From contig NZ_AUEZ01000011.1 in assembly GCF_000426245.1 (NCBI RefSeq), positions 1 through 64,000 on the forward strand: a DNA stretch of 64,000 bases, read 5' to 3'. The notes beneath the pieces are model-generated. The model did not search any database. It worked only from the letters and a program-made list of their open reading frames with translations, and was not told the origin of the DNA. A program made the translations under genes and the position numbers. This DNA is from Bradyrhizobium sp. Ai1a-2 (lineage in GTDB: Bacteria > Pseudomonadota > Alphaproteobacteria > Rhizobiales > Xanthobacteraceae). Every line of letters starts with the position of its first letter. Positions within the stretch are counted from its first letter, which is position 1. Below, one piece after another: positions 41,841 to 51,166 of the stretch.

Positions 41841-41976
41841 AAACAAAGAGATGAGATCACGATCCGATTTCATTAATCGGATCATGATTTGAACTGCCTA
41901 ATACCTGGGCACAGATTGGCGTTCGCGCGCTATTGGTGATACGCCGTCCCGAAATTCCTCGGAGACGATACGAGTC

Positions 41977-43233
41977 GTGGGCGGCGTTACCAAAGATGAT
42001 GCGGGATTCGGTACCCGCACGCTGATTTTTGCTCTGTTGGCCCTGGCTTGCGGCCATATGCTGTCCACCCTGCTGCGGACGATCCCGGCCATCAGCCTCG
42101 ACCTGATGGCCGCCGATTTCGCGACGCCGCCGCAGACGCTCGCGAGTCTGACCTCGATCTATCATTTTGCGTTTGCCGCGTCGCAGGTCCCCGTCGGCGC
42201 CGCGATGGACCGCTTCGGCGTTCGCCCGGTTTCCCTGAGCCTGCTGGTTGGAACCATCTTCGGATCGATGGCTTCAGCGTTTGCGACCGGACCGGAGAGC
42301 TTCCTCGTTGGCCAGCTCGTGCTGGGGATCGCGACATCGGGCATGCTGATGTGCCCGATGACGCTGGCTGCGAAACAGCTTTCGCCGGCGCAGTTTGGTC
42401 TGTGGTCAGGCGCCATCCTGTCGATCGGCAACATCGGCATGCTGCTGTCGTCGAGCCCTTTGGCCTTCGTGGTCGACCGTTTCGGCTGGCGGGCGGGGTT
42501 TTGGATATCGGCCATTGGCGGCGTTGCGGTGCTGCTCGCGGTGCTTGTGCTGGTACCGAAGCAGCCGGCCGAGCACAAGGATGATTCCTCGCCGCTGTCG
42601 CAAATGATGGAAGTCTTGCGCCTTGGCCTGTCCCATCAACTCCGGGGCCTGGTTGCCCTGTCGCTGGTCTCGCTCGCGGCGTCGCTGGTGCTCAGGGGAT
42701 TGTGGGGCGGGCCGTGGCTGATGGACGTCAAGGGGCTCACGCGCATCGAAGCCGGCAACCAACTCGGACTGTTCACGCTGGCGCTGATCGTCGGGCCGGT
42801 CTGCATCGGTATGGTCGATCGCAGGTTCGGCCACCGGCGCACCGTTGTTGCGGCAACCCATTTCGCATCGGCGCTGTTGCTTCTGCTGATGGCCCTGGGC
42901 GCGCCGGGTTACCCGGTATCCAGTCTGTTCGGCGCCGCCGTCATGCCGCCGCAATATGATCTCGTCCTGTTCGTCCTGATCGGTCTTGCCGTCTCGGCGC
43001 AGCCGCTGCTCTATGGCATGACCAGGCAGCTCGTTGACGCCCAGAGCGCCGGCAAGGCGCTTTCGGCGATCAATCTCGCCTTTTTCCTCGGCGCGGCATT
43101 GATGCAATCCGTAACCGGCGTGGTCGCGGCGCTCTATGGATTGCCGGCGGTGATGGTGTTCATGGCCGCAGCCCTGCTGGCCGGCACGGTTGTGTTTTTG
43201 ATCTATACGTCGTCGGTTGCCGGGATAAAGTAG
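41977..43233 (+). CDS. MFS transporter
   Basis: A 418-residue inner-membrane protein with about twelve helices. VGAAMDRFGVRPVSLSLLVG near residue 70 is the loop 2-3 signature (DRxG.R). The GTG at 41977 is the start that best fits helix 1 (TRTLIFALLALACGHMLSTL). It is five bases before the HyuB gene, so it probably imports the substrate of the HyuB-HyuA enzyme or exports its product. Confidence 0.87.
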   Translation: MGGVTKDDAGFGTRTLIFALLALACGHMLSTLLRTIPAISLDLMAADFATPPQTLASLTSIYHFAFAASQVPVGAAMDRFGVRPVSLSLLVGTIFGSMASAFATGPESFLVGQLVLGIATSGMLMCPMTLAAKQLSPAQFGLWSGAILSIGNIGMLLSSSPLAFVVDRFGWRAGFWISAIGGVAVLLAVLVLVPKQPAEHKDDSSPLSQMMEVLRLGLSHQLRGLVALSLVSLAASLVLRGLWGGPWLMDVKGLTRIEAGNQLGLFTLALIVGPVCIGMVDRRFGHRRTVVAATHFASALLLLLMALGAPGYPVSSLFGAAVMPPQYDLVLFVLIGLAVSAQPLLYGMTRQLVDAQSAGKALSAINLAFFLGAALMQSVTGVVAALYGLPAVMVFMAAALLAGTVVFLIYTSSVAGIK

Positions 43234-43238
43234 GCGGC

Positions 43239-44903
43239 ATGTCCGGCAAGATCGATCCCATCACCCGGTCCGTCGTCCAGCATCGGCTGAGTTCCATCGT
43301 GAGGGAGATGGGCGAAGCCATGCTTCGCACCTCCTATTCGCAGATTCTCAATTCCAGCCGCGATTTTTCGCTCGCGATCTGCGACACCAGCGGGCGGCTG
43401 ATCGCACAGGCCGATCACATCCCGGTCCATGTCGGCGCGTTGCCCTGGGCCACGCTTGCGGTCGAAGAGCGCTTCAAGGACGTTGAGCCGGGCGACGTCA
43501 TCCTGCTCAACGATCCCTATCACGGCGGCAGCCATCTTCCCGATCTCACCGCCTTCGTGCCGGTCTTCGACGGCGGCAAGCGCCTGCTCTGGACCATCGT
43601 CCGCGCCCATCAGAGCGACATCGGCGGCGCCACCCATGGCGCCTACAACCCTGATGCCACCGAGATCTTTCAGGAAGGGCTGCGCATCCCTCCGATCAAG
43701 CTCTGCGAGGCCGGCAAGCTGCGCGAGGACCTGCTTGATCTGTTGGCGCTGAACATCCGCAACCCCAGGGAATTCCGCGGCGACCTTGCCGCGATGCTGG
43801 GCGCCGCCCATCTCGGCGAGCGCCGCGTCGCGCGACTGTTCGGCGAGTTCGGCGCACCCGTGGTCGAAGCCGCCATCGAAGCCATCCTCGACGCCACCGA
43901 GCAGCAGACCCGCGCTGTCGTTGCCACCTGGAAGGACGGCGTCTTTCATGGCGAAGCGTTCCTCGACGATGACGGCCACGGCCGCAGCGACATCCGCATC
44001 GCGGCAAAGGTGACCAAGAGGGGCAGCGACATCGAGGTTGACCTGTCCGATTCCGACCCGCAGTCGACGAGCTTCGTGAATTCCTCGCATGCCAATATGC
44101 AGGCAGCGGTGGCAATGGCCTTTGCCTATCTGATCGACGCCGACATCCCGAAGAACACCGGCGCGCTGCGACCGCTGAAGGTGATCGCGAAACAGGGCAC
44201 CGTGGTCTGGGCTGATCCGGGCCGGCCGGTGACACTGTGCACCAGCCATCCCTCCAACGAGATCGTCGAGGCGATCATCAAGGCGCTGTCGGCCTCCTGT
44301 CCGGAGCGTGCGATGGCCGGCTGGGGTCGCCGCTTCCGCATCGCAATCCAGGGCGAGGACCCTCGCACCGGGCGCAACTTCATCTGGCACATGTTTCAGG
44401 CCCGCCCCGGTGGCGGCGCCTCATGCGGTGGCGACGGCTGGTCGTCGATCGGCGAGTGGCACGCCGTCGGCGGGCTCAAGTTCGGCAGCATCGAGGTCGC
44501 CGAAGTGCGCTTTCCGTTCCATTTTCGCCACCACGAATTCCGCCCCGGCTCGGCTGGCGATGGCCAGTTTCGTGGCGGCCTCGGCGTTTCCCTGGACATG
44601 GTGCTGGAAACCGAGAAGCCCGCAAAGGGCAACACCGCTGGCGAGGGCGTCCGCTACGGCCCCTGCGGGATGCTCGGCGGTGAAGATGGAAAACCGCATC
44701 GCTATCGCCTGCTGTCCGAGGGCCGTGAGCCGCGCGTGCTCAAGACCAAAGAGGTCGGGATCGATCTCCGTCCCGGTGATTGCCTGGAAATCCGTTCCTC
44801 CGGTGGCGGCGGCTGGGGACCGCCGGCAAAGCGATCGGCCGAGGCGCGCCAGCGCGATATCGAGCAGGGTCTGGTCGATGTCCCCGTGGAGCAGCGTAGA
44901 TAG
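43239..44903 (+). CDS. hyuB: Hydantoinase B / oxoprolinase subunit (HyuB)
   Basis: A 554-residue subunit of an ATP-dependent hydantoinase/oxoprolinase-type complex. DPITRSVVQHRLSSIVREMG and VILLNDPYHGGSHLPDLTAF open the family core, and FRGGLGVSLDMVLE plus SSGGGGWGPP near residue 530 mark its end. It pairs with HyuA (45137-47185) to open a cyclic amide or carboxylate ring at ATP cost. It starts five bases after the MFS gene. A long repeat lies between it and hyuA. Confidence 0.92.
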   Translation: MSGKIDPITRSVVQHRLSSIVREMGEAMLRTSYSQILNSSRDFSLAICDTSGRLIAQADHIPVHVGALPWATLAVEERFKDVEPGDVILLNDPYHGGSHLPDLTAFVPVFDGGKRLLWTIVRAHQSDIGGATHGAYNPDATEIFQEGLRIPPIKLCEAGKLREDLLDLLALNIRNPREFRGDLAAMLGAAHLGERRVARLFGEFGAPVVEAAIEAILDATEQQTRAVVATWKDGVFHGEAFLDDDGHGRSDIRIAAKVTKRGSDIEVDLSDSDPQSTSFVNSSHANMQAAVAMAFAYLIDADIPKNTGALRPLKVIAKQGTVVWADPGRPVTLCTSHPSNEIVEAIIKALSASCPERAMAGWGRRFRIAIQGEDPRTGRNFIWHMFQARPGGGASCGGDGWSSIGEWHAVGGLKFGSIEVAEVRFPFHFRHHEFRPGSAGDGQFRGGLGVSLDMVLETEKPAKGNTAGEGVRYGPCGMLGGEDGKPHRYRLLSEGREPRVLKTKEVGIDLRPGDCLEIRSSGGGGWGPPAKRSAEARQRDIEQGLVDVPVEQRR

Positions 44904-44906
44904 CCG

Positions 44907-45110
44907 ATGATGAGATTATATCGAATAGCGCCAAGACGAAGCTGCGCTCCCTCTCCCGCTTGCGGGGGAGGGCCGGGGTGGGGGTGTTTCCGCGATTCAC
45001 GCTGTTCGAACGTGCAGAGAGAGCCCTCACCCGGCGCGGAGCTTGTACTCGGACGGCGCGAAGCGCCGATCCGGGTGCGCCGACCTCTCCCGCAAGCGGG
45101 AGAGGTGAAG
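44907..45110. repeat. Composite CTCCCTCTCCCGC repeat inside the hyuB-hyuA operon
   Basis: This begins with ATGATGAGATTATATCGAAT three bases after the hyuB stop. It then carries CTCTCCCGCTTGCGGGGGAG, a core with TCCGCGATTCACGCTGTTCG and AGAGCCCTCACCCGG, and ends with CCTCTCCCGCAAGCGGGAGA and GGTGAAG. The same order of blocks recurs at 62496-62658, also between two co-directional genes of one operon. It would fold into strong hairpins in the mRNA and may tune expression of hyuA. Confidence 0.85.
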
Positions 45111-45136
45111 TCAGCTCGCGGCAACCGGATCGTGCC

Positions 45137-47185
45137 ATGACCATGTACACGATCGGAGTTGACGTCGGCGGTACCTACACGGACCTGGTCGCCACGGATG
45201 AAGCGGGGCGCACGGTGTTCGCGAAATCGCCATCCACGCCGTCGGATCAATCGATCGGCGTGATGGCGGGCCTGGAAGAACTGGCACGGCGCCTGAACGT
45301 CTCGCGTGCGGACATGCTGGCGAATACTGATCGTCTGGTTCATGGCACGACGGTTGCGACCAACGCACTGCTTGAGCGCAAAGGCGCCAGGGTTGCGCTG
45401 CTCACCACCGAAGGCCATCGCGACGTCGTCGAGATGCGCGAAGGATTGAAGCCTGATCGCTACGATCTGCGGACGCCGCCGCCGGAGCCGCTGGTCCCGC
45501 GCGAGCGCCGCCTCGGGGTGCGCGAGCGGCTAAAGGCAGATGGCAGCGCGTCGATCCCGCTCGATGCCGCATCGCTCGGCGGCGCGATCTCTGCGGTGAA
45601 AAGCTCGGGCGCTACTTCGGTCGCGGTCTGCTTCCTGCACTCCTATCTCAATCCCGCGCATGAGCTCGCGGCCGTCGAGCGGCTCGCGAAAGAACTGCCC
45701 GGGATCAATATCTCGCGCTCGAGCGATGTGCTGCCGCAGATCAAGGAATATGAGCGCGTCTCGACCACGATCGTGAACGCCTATGTCGAGCCGATCGTGC
45801 GGCGCTACCTGACAAGTCTCGAGCAGCGGCTCATGGAGGCCGGCTTCAGGGGCACGCTGTTTGTGGTGCTGTCGCATGGCGGCATGGCGCCGGTCGAGGA
45901 AGCCTCGCGGCTTGCCGCGGGCACCGTGCTGTCGGGGCCGGCCGGCGGCATTTCCGGCAGTCGCCGTTGCGCGGACCTCCTGGGAATTCCGGATCTCGTG
46001 CCGTTCGACATGGGCGGCACCAGCACCGATATCTCGCTGATCGCAGCCGGACAGGCCTCGCTCTCGGCCGACGGCATGCTGGCCGGCCAGCGCATCGCGC
46101 TACGCAGCCTCGACATTGCGAGCATCGCGGCCGGCGGCGGCTCGATCGCGAGCGTCGATGGCAGCCGCACCTTGCGGGTAGGGCCGGAGAGCGCCGGTTC
46201 GGTGCCGGGCCCGGCCTGCTACGGCAATGGCGGCACGGCTGCCACCGTCACGGATGCCAACGTCGTCCTTGGTTACCTCGATGCCGGCGCTTTCATGGGC
46301 GGCAAGCGTCCGCTCGACCGTGCGGCCTCGGAAGCGGCGATCGACAGGATCGCGGTCGCCCTGGAATTGTCGCGGCTGGAGGCTGCCGCCGGCATCTACA
46401 AGATGATCAACCTGAAGATGGCCGACGGCATCCGCCTGATGACGCTGCGCCGCGGCGTCGATCCCCGGAAATTCGCGCTGCTCAGTTTTGGCGGTGCCGC
46501 CGGCCTGCACGCGGCGGAAGTCGCGCGCGAACTCGAGATCAGGCGCATCATCGTGCCGACGGTGGCGTCGGTGCTGTCGGCCTGGGGCATGCTGACCAGC
46601 GATCTCCGCTACGAGGTCAGCCGCACGCACTATGGCGCCGGTGCGCGCATCACCGCCGGCGAAGTGCGCGAACTATATTCCCAGCTCGAAGAGCAGGCCG
46701 CCGGTCGGCTCCGCTCCTGGTTCAAGGGTCCCGTCAGCATCGAGCGCTCCGCCGAGATGCGCTATGGCGAGCAGGTGTTCGAGATCGACGTGCCGCTTGG
46801 TGATCTCGATCTGGACGCGAATGATGTCGTCGACCAGATCGAGCAGCGCTTTCACCGACGCCACGAGGAGCTCTACACCTATGCCTCACCCGGCCAGGAA
46901 GTCGTGTTCGTCAACGCCCGCGTCGCGGCCGTAGGCGAGGTGGCACGGCGCGCCGAAGGGCCGAAGGCGATGGTCTCGGAAGAGCCGTGCTCGCCACGGA
47001 GCCGACGCCAGGCCTGGTTCGGCGGATGGCGCGAGGTGCCGGTCTATGGGCTGGATGATCTTCGTCCCGGCCAGTCGCTCACCGGTCCCGCGATCATCGA
47101 AGCCGAAACCACGACGGTGCTGATCGACACCGCCGACCGCGTGTCCGTCAACGCCTTGGGCTGGCTGGATATTGCATTGCGTTGA
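45137..47185 (+). CDS. hyuA: Hydantoinase A / oxoprolinase subunit (HyuA)
   Basis: A 682-residue actin-like ATPase subunit. YTIGVDVGGTYTDLVATDEAG is the phosphate-1 motif at the N-terminus, VHGTTVATNALLERKGA follows, and FDMGGTSTDISLI near residue 293 is the second nucleotide loop. The C-terminal third has the GQSLTGPAIIEAETTTVLI segment. ATG codons at 45137 and 45143 are both plausible, and no good ribosome site is seen, since the preceding sequence is the repeat element. An in-frame start at 44960 would translate that repeat and is rejected. Confidence 0.92.
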   Translation: MTMYTIGVDVGGTYTDLVATDEAGRTVFAKSPSTPSDQSIGVMAGLEELARRLNVSRADMLANTDRLVHGTTVATNALLERKGARVALLTTEGHRDVVEMREGLKPDRYDLRTPPPEPLVPRERRLGVRERLKADGSASIPLDAASLGGAISAVKSSGATSVAVCFLHSYLNPAHELAAVERLAKELPGINISRSSDVLPQIKEYERVSTTIVNAYVEPIVRRYLTSLEQRLMEAGFRGTLFVVLSHGGMAPVEEASRLAAGTVLSGPAGGISGSRRCADLLGIPDLVPFDMGGTSTDISLIAAGQASLSADGMLAGQRIALRSLDIASIAAGGGSIASVDGSRTLRVGPESAGSVPGPACYGNGGTAATVTDANVVLGYLDAGAFMGGKRPLDRAASEAAIDRIAVALELSRLEAAAGIYKMINLKMADGIRLMTLRRGVDPRKFALLSFGGAAGLHAAEVARELEIRRIIVPTVASVLSAWGMLTSDLRYEVSRTHYGAGARITAGEVRELYSQLEEQAAGRLRSWFKGPVSIERSAEMRYGEQVFEIDVPLGDLDLDANDVVDQIEQRFHRRHEELYTYASPGQEVVFVNARVAAVGEVARRAEGPKAMVSEEPCSPRSRRQAWFGGWREVPVYGLDDLRPGQSLTGPAIIEAETTTVLIDTADRVSVNALGWLDIALR

Positions 47186-47307
47186 CGATCCGCAACGGCG
47201 CTCATCGCCGCAATGCACCATTTTCACTTCTCTGATCATATTTGCGCGGTATTGTTGTGTTCTCGTGAAGGTGCTGCAGGCTGTGCTTTCAGAGCAGGTT
47301 TGAGGCA

Positions 47308-48549
47308 ATGTTGACACAACGAAGAAGAGCAAGACTGTCACTGTCCCTCATCGCCGCGGTGCTTCTTGCGTGGGCGCCGTCCAGTGCACAGCAAGCGTCC
47401 GAAGGAGGCGCCGCGGCCAACGACATCCGCATCGGCAACGTCATGCCCTACACCGGACCGCTGGCGGCCTTTGCGACCATCGGCAGGGCGGAAGCCGCCT
47501 ATTTCGACATGGTCAACGAGCGCGGCGGCATCAACGGACGGAAGATCAAGTTCATCTCTGTCGACGACAGCTCCAATCCGCACACGGCACTTCAGCAGAC
47601 GCGCGAACTGGTCGAGAAGGAGAACGTGCTGCTGATGTTCGGCTCGTTCGGCACGCCGAGCAATCTGGCGACCCGGGCCTATCTCAACGACAAGAAGATC
47701 CCGCAATTGTTCGTCGCTTCCGGCGATGAGGAATGGGCAAATCCGAAGAAATATCCGTGGAGCATGGGCTGGCAGCCGACCTTCCGTGCCGAGGGCCGGA
47801 TCTATGCGAATTACATCCAGGCATCCTATCCCGACAGCAAGATCGCCGTGCTCTGGCAAAACGATCAGTTCGGGCGCGACCTGTTCAGGGGATTGCAGGA
47901 AGGACTCGGTGATACCGCCGGCATGATCGTCGCCGATCTCGCCTTTGATGCCTCCGATACCTCGATCCAGGTGCAGATCGAGATATTGAAGGATTCCGGG
48001 GCCGACATATTGGTGTTCAACGGAGCGCCGGCAATCGCCGCCCGCGCCATCCGCATTGCCGCGGACCTGGATTGGCATCCGGTCTTCATCCTCGACAATG
48101 CCTCGGCCTCGATCGCCAGCGCGCTGCGGCCGGCAGGGCTGCAGAATGCGCTCGGCGTGATCTCGACATCCTTCCTGAAGGACGCTGACGATGCTGCATG
48201 GAAGGAGGACCCGCCGATCAAGGCATGGTCGGCCTTCATGGACAAATACTTTCCCGATGGCGACAAGGAGGACAGCTACGCCATCTTCGGCTACGCCGCG
48301 GCCGAGACGATGGTCCAGGTGCTGACCCAGTGCGGCGATGACCTGTCGCGCGAGAACATCATGCGCCAGGCCGCGTCCTTGAAGAACTATCTCAACCCGG
48401 TCGCGCTGCCTGGCATCGCGATCAACACCAGCCCGACCGATTTCCGCCCGATCAAGCAGATGCGCCTGGTGCAGTTCGACGGCAACATCTGGCAACCGAT
48501 CGGCGACGTGATCGAAAGCGCATTCGTTAACGCGCCGGGGGATAAGTGA
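47308..48549 (+). CDS. Branched-chain-type ABC substrate-binding protein (orphan)
   Basis: A 413-residue periplasmic binding protein of the Leu/Ile/Val (Peripla_BP_6) class. The signal peptide SLSLIAAVLLAWAPSSAQQ is followed by IRIGNVMPYTGPLAAFATIG and RGGINGRKIKFISVDDSSNP, both typical. GAGG precedes the ATG. No permease or ATPase genes of this class are in the window, so it must work with a transporter encoded elsewhere. It follows hyuA by 122 bases and could deliver a related ligand. Confidence 0.92.
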   Translation: MLTQRRRARLSLSLIAAVLLAWAPSSAQQASEGGAAANDIRIGNVMPYTGPLAAFATIGRAEAAYFDMVNERGGINGRKIKFISVDDSSNPHTALQQTRELVEKENVLLMFGSFGTPSNLATRAYLNDKKIPQLFVASGDEEWANPKKYPWSMGWQPTFRAEGRIYANYIQASYPDSKIAVLWQNDQFGRDLFRGLQEGLGDTAGMIVADLAFDASDTSIQVQIEILKDSGADILVFNGAPAIAARAIRIAADLDWHPVFILDNASASIASALRPAGLQNALGVISTSFLKDADDAAWKEDPPIKAWSAFMDKYFPDGDKEDSYAIFGYAAAETMVQVLTQCGDDLSRENIMRQAASLKNYLNPVALPGIAINTSPTDFRPIKQMRLVQFDGNIWQPIGDVIESAFVNAPGDK

Positions 48550-48572
48550 TCCCGAACGAAGCCACACATTCG

Positions 48573-48603
48573 CTGTCGTCCCGGCCTTGAGCCGGGACGA
48601 CAG
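48573..48603. terminator. Perfect 13-bp hairpin between convergent genes
   Basis: CTGTCGTCCCGGC (48573-48585) and GCCGGGACGACAG (48591-48603) are exact arms around CTTGA. It ends one base before the enolase-family gene's stop. It can act as a bidirectional terminator and resembles a common Bradyrhizobium element. Confidence 0.75.
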
Positions 48604-49824
48604 TTACTTCCTGGCAGCCTGCCCGTAATTCAGCAATCCGCCCTTGCTCTTTGGCGGATGCGCGCGCAGGCCTTCTTCGTTCGGCTCGGTGCCCCAGCCC
48701 GGCCGGTCCGGAATCACGAGGTGGCCGTCGACGATTTCAGGCACATGCGTGAACAGCTCATGGTCCCAGGCGAGCCGGTCGATATCGGTTTCCATGATCC
48801 GCAGATTCGGCACCGCCGCCGAGAAATGCGCGTTCATCATGGTGCAGAGGTGGCCGTAGAAATTATGCGGGGCGACGTTGACCTCGAAATGTTCGGCGGC
48901 GTTCGCGATCTTCATCGACTGCCACACACCGTTCCAGGGCGTGTCGATGATCGCGACGTCCATCGCCTGCTCGGTGAAGTAGGGCAGGAACTCGCGCAGG
49001 CCCAATAGCGTCTCGCAGGAGGAGATCGGATGCGGGCTCTGACGGCGGATGTAGCCGAGCGCCTGCGGGTTGAAGGTGTCGATCTCGACCCAGAACATGT
49101 CCATCTTCTCGATCGCCCGCAGGATCTTGAGATAGCCTTCAGTCTTGGCGTTGAAGTTGAGGTCGAGCAGCAGATCGACATCGGATCCGGCGCCGTCGCG
49201 GATCGCCTCCAGGTGCATGCAGAGATTGCGCAGCACGGTGCGGTCGACATTGATCTCGGGCTCGAACGGCGAGCCGAAGCCCGGTCGCCAGCCCTGCGGC
49301 TTACCGTCGGTATACACGAAGATGTTGGTCTTCATCGCGGTGAAGCGCTTCTCGCGCACCTCGCGGCCGATCGCCTTCACGCCGTCGAGATCGGTGATGG
49401 CCGGCTTGTACCAGTCGGGATGGTTGATGCGCCAGGTCGCGCAATGCGACCAGTAGACCCGGATGCGGTCGCGGATCTTGCCGCCGAGCAACTCGTAACA
49501 AGGCACGCCGAGCGCCTTTGCCTTGACGTCGAGCAGCGCGTTCTCGATCGCGCCCAGCGCCAGCGCCACCACGCCGCCGGCGGCCGGCCGGGTCGCGGAG
49601 AACAGTTCCGCGTAGATGCGTTCATGCTGCAGCGCGTTCTTGCCGATGATCCGCGTCGCCAGCCGCTCGATCGCGGCGGTGAGGCCGGGCGCGCCGAAGC
49701 CTTCGTCGAACTCGCTCCAGCCGACGATGCCGTCTTCGGTCGTCACCTTGACGAAGTGGTAATTCCGCCAGCCGGCATCGCAGGCGAGCGTTTCGATGCT
49801 TCTGATGTTGGACGATTTGCTCAT
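48604..49824 (-). CDS. Mandelate racemase/muconate lactonizing enzyme family protein
   Basis: A 406-residue enolase-superfamily enzyme. The barrel ligands appear as Asp in LLLDLNFNAK, Glu in MFWVEIDTFN and Glu in ISSCETLLGL, with a Lys in FTAMKTNIF and His in NVAPHNFYGHL as candidate bases. The reaction would be a dehydration, racemisation or cycloisomerisation of a carboxylate. The ATG at 49824 follows AGGAAATC. It is likely co-transcribed with the amidohydrolase gene just upstream. The substrate is unknown. Confidence 0.88.
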   Translation of the reverse strand: MSKSSNIRSIETLACDAGWRNYHFVKVTTEDGIVGWSEFDEGFGAPGLTAAIERLATRIIGKNALQHERIYAELFSATRPAAGGVVALALGAIENALLDVKAKALGVPCYELLGGKIRDRIRVYWSHCATWRINHPDWYKPAITDLDGVKAIGREVREKRFTAMKTNIFVYTDGKPQGWRPGFGSPFEPEINVDRTVLRNLCMHLEAIRDGAGSDVDLLLDLNFNAKTEGYLKILRAIEKMDMFWVEIDTFNPQALGYIRRQSPHPISSCETLLGLREFLPYFTEQAMDVAIIDTPWNGVWQSMKIANAAEHFEVNVAPHNFYGHLCTMMNAHFSAAVPNLRIMETDIDRLAWDHELFTHVPEIVDGHLVIPDRPGWGTEPNEEGLRAHPPKSKGGLLNYGQAARK

Positions 49825-49925
49825 GATTTCCTGCCCGGCGCCGTTGTTTCGTTGAGACCGATAACAACAATGGAACGGCCGGCGCGTCAATCACATCAGC
49901 GGCAATCCAGATCGGCAGGTCGCGA

Positions 49926-51161
49926 CTAGCTCCTTGGCGGAAACAGCATCGGCCGCTGCCGCTCGAAGGTCCGGCGTCCGCTCTTGAAGCCCATGAGCAC
50001 CTCGGGCAATTCCGCAATTGCGCCACGGCCGCTATCGGTGTCGAGCACGATGATGTCGGCGGGATTGCCGACGCTGATGCCATAGTCCCGCAGGTTCATC
50101 AGGCGGGCAGGGAGGTCCGTCACCAGATCGAGGCAGGCGTCGAACTCGGTGACAGCGGCATGGGCGATGTTGGCGTAGAAATTAGCCATCCGCAGCAGGG
50201 AGGCATCGCCGAACGGCGTGAACGGATTCTGCACATTGTTGGTCGCCACCGAGCAGAGCACGCCGTCGGCGACGAGCTTGTGAGCCACCGTGAGCCCGCG
50301 CGGCGCATTGTGCGTCGTGTCCCGCCCCAACAGATAGAGGTCCGTCGCGGGCAGCACGGTCACCGCCACGCCAGCCTTGGCCAGCCGTTCGGTCGCCGCC
50401 TTCAACCGATCCGGTGGCAGCGCCGATAGTTTGGTCGCATGGCCGATGGCGACGCGACCTTGATAGTTCCGGCGTTCGGTCTGGCGGCAGACTTCTTCCA
50501 TGTGCCACCAGGATGGATCGAGGTCGAAGTCGAGATGCAGGTCGACGTCGACGTCGAACTCCTGCGCCAGATCGAAGATCCTCTCGATATGCGCGTTCGG
50601 GTCGGTGTCCACATAGGGACAGCCGCCGATCGCCTCGCCGCCGTCGCGCAGCGCCGCGATCAGCAATTCCTCAGCGCCGGGATCGTTGGTCAGCCCTTCC
50701 TGCGGGAACACGCACGGGGAAATATCAATCGCCCAGTCATAATCACGCTTCAACGCCTTGACCGCCTCGAAGCCGCGCAGGCCGATGCGCGGATCGATCT
50801 CGACATGCGTGCGCATCCGCGTGGTGCCGAAGGTGATCGCACGCTCGATCACGCGCGCGCCGCGGGCATGGATGTCCTCGACGGTGAAGTCGCGCTTCAT
50901 CGCCGCCACGGCGCGGATGGCTTCGCTGACGGTGCCATGGTCATGGGCGCAGCGGCCGAGCAGGCACGCTTTGTCGAGATGGATATGGGTGTCGACGAAG
51001 CCTGACAGCACGAGCTTGCCGCCGACATCGATTTCCGCCGTCTCGCAGACGAGGCGCGGCTCGATCGCGGCGATCAGGCCGCCGGCGACGCCGATATCGA
51101 CCGGCGTGCTCGCATTTCGCGTGCGCGCATTGCGGAAGATGAGATCGAAGGCAGTTCGCAT
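49926..51161 (-). CDS. Amidohydrolase family protein (cytosine deaminase-like)
   Basis: A 411-residue metal-dependent hydrolase of the CodA/TrzN-like group. SGFVDTHIHLDKACL has the HxH site, DVDLHLDFDLDP and RVAIGHATKLS provide further His ligands, and the usual Asp site reads ATNNVQNPFTPFGD, i.e. Asn where cytosine deaminase has Asp. The ATG at 51161 is preferred and a GTG at 51167 overlaps the GntR gene stop. It lies between the regulator gene and the enolase-family gene. Substrate and even metal content are open. Confidence 0.88.
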   Translation of the reverse strand: MRTAFDLIFRNARTRNASTPVDIGVAGGLIAAIEPRLVCETAEIDVGGKLVLSGFVDTHIHLDKACLLGRCAHDHGTVSEAIRAVAAMKRDFTVEDIHARGARVIERAITFGTTRMRTHVEIDPRIGLRGFEAVKALKRDYDWAIDISPCVFPQEGLTNDPGAEELLIAALRDGGEAIGGCPYVDTDPNAHIERIFDLAQEFDVDVDLHLDFDLDPSWWHMEEVCRQTERRNYQGRVAIGHATKLSALPPDRLKAATERLAKAGVAVTVLPATDLYLLGRDTTHNAPRGLTVAHKLVADGVLCSVATNNVQNPFTPFGDASLLRMANFYANIAHAAVTEFDACLDLVTDLPARLMNLRDYGISVGNPADIIVLDTDSGRGAIAELPEVLMGFKSGRRTFERQRPMLFPPRS

Positions 51162-51166
51162 CGTCA

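Noticed and set aside
44960..45136. Upstream extension of hyuA
   Set aside because: It translates the composite repeat, and the same happens at 62596-62703 before the permease gene. The family fold begins at the later ATG.
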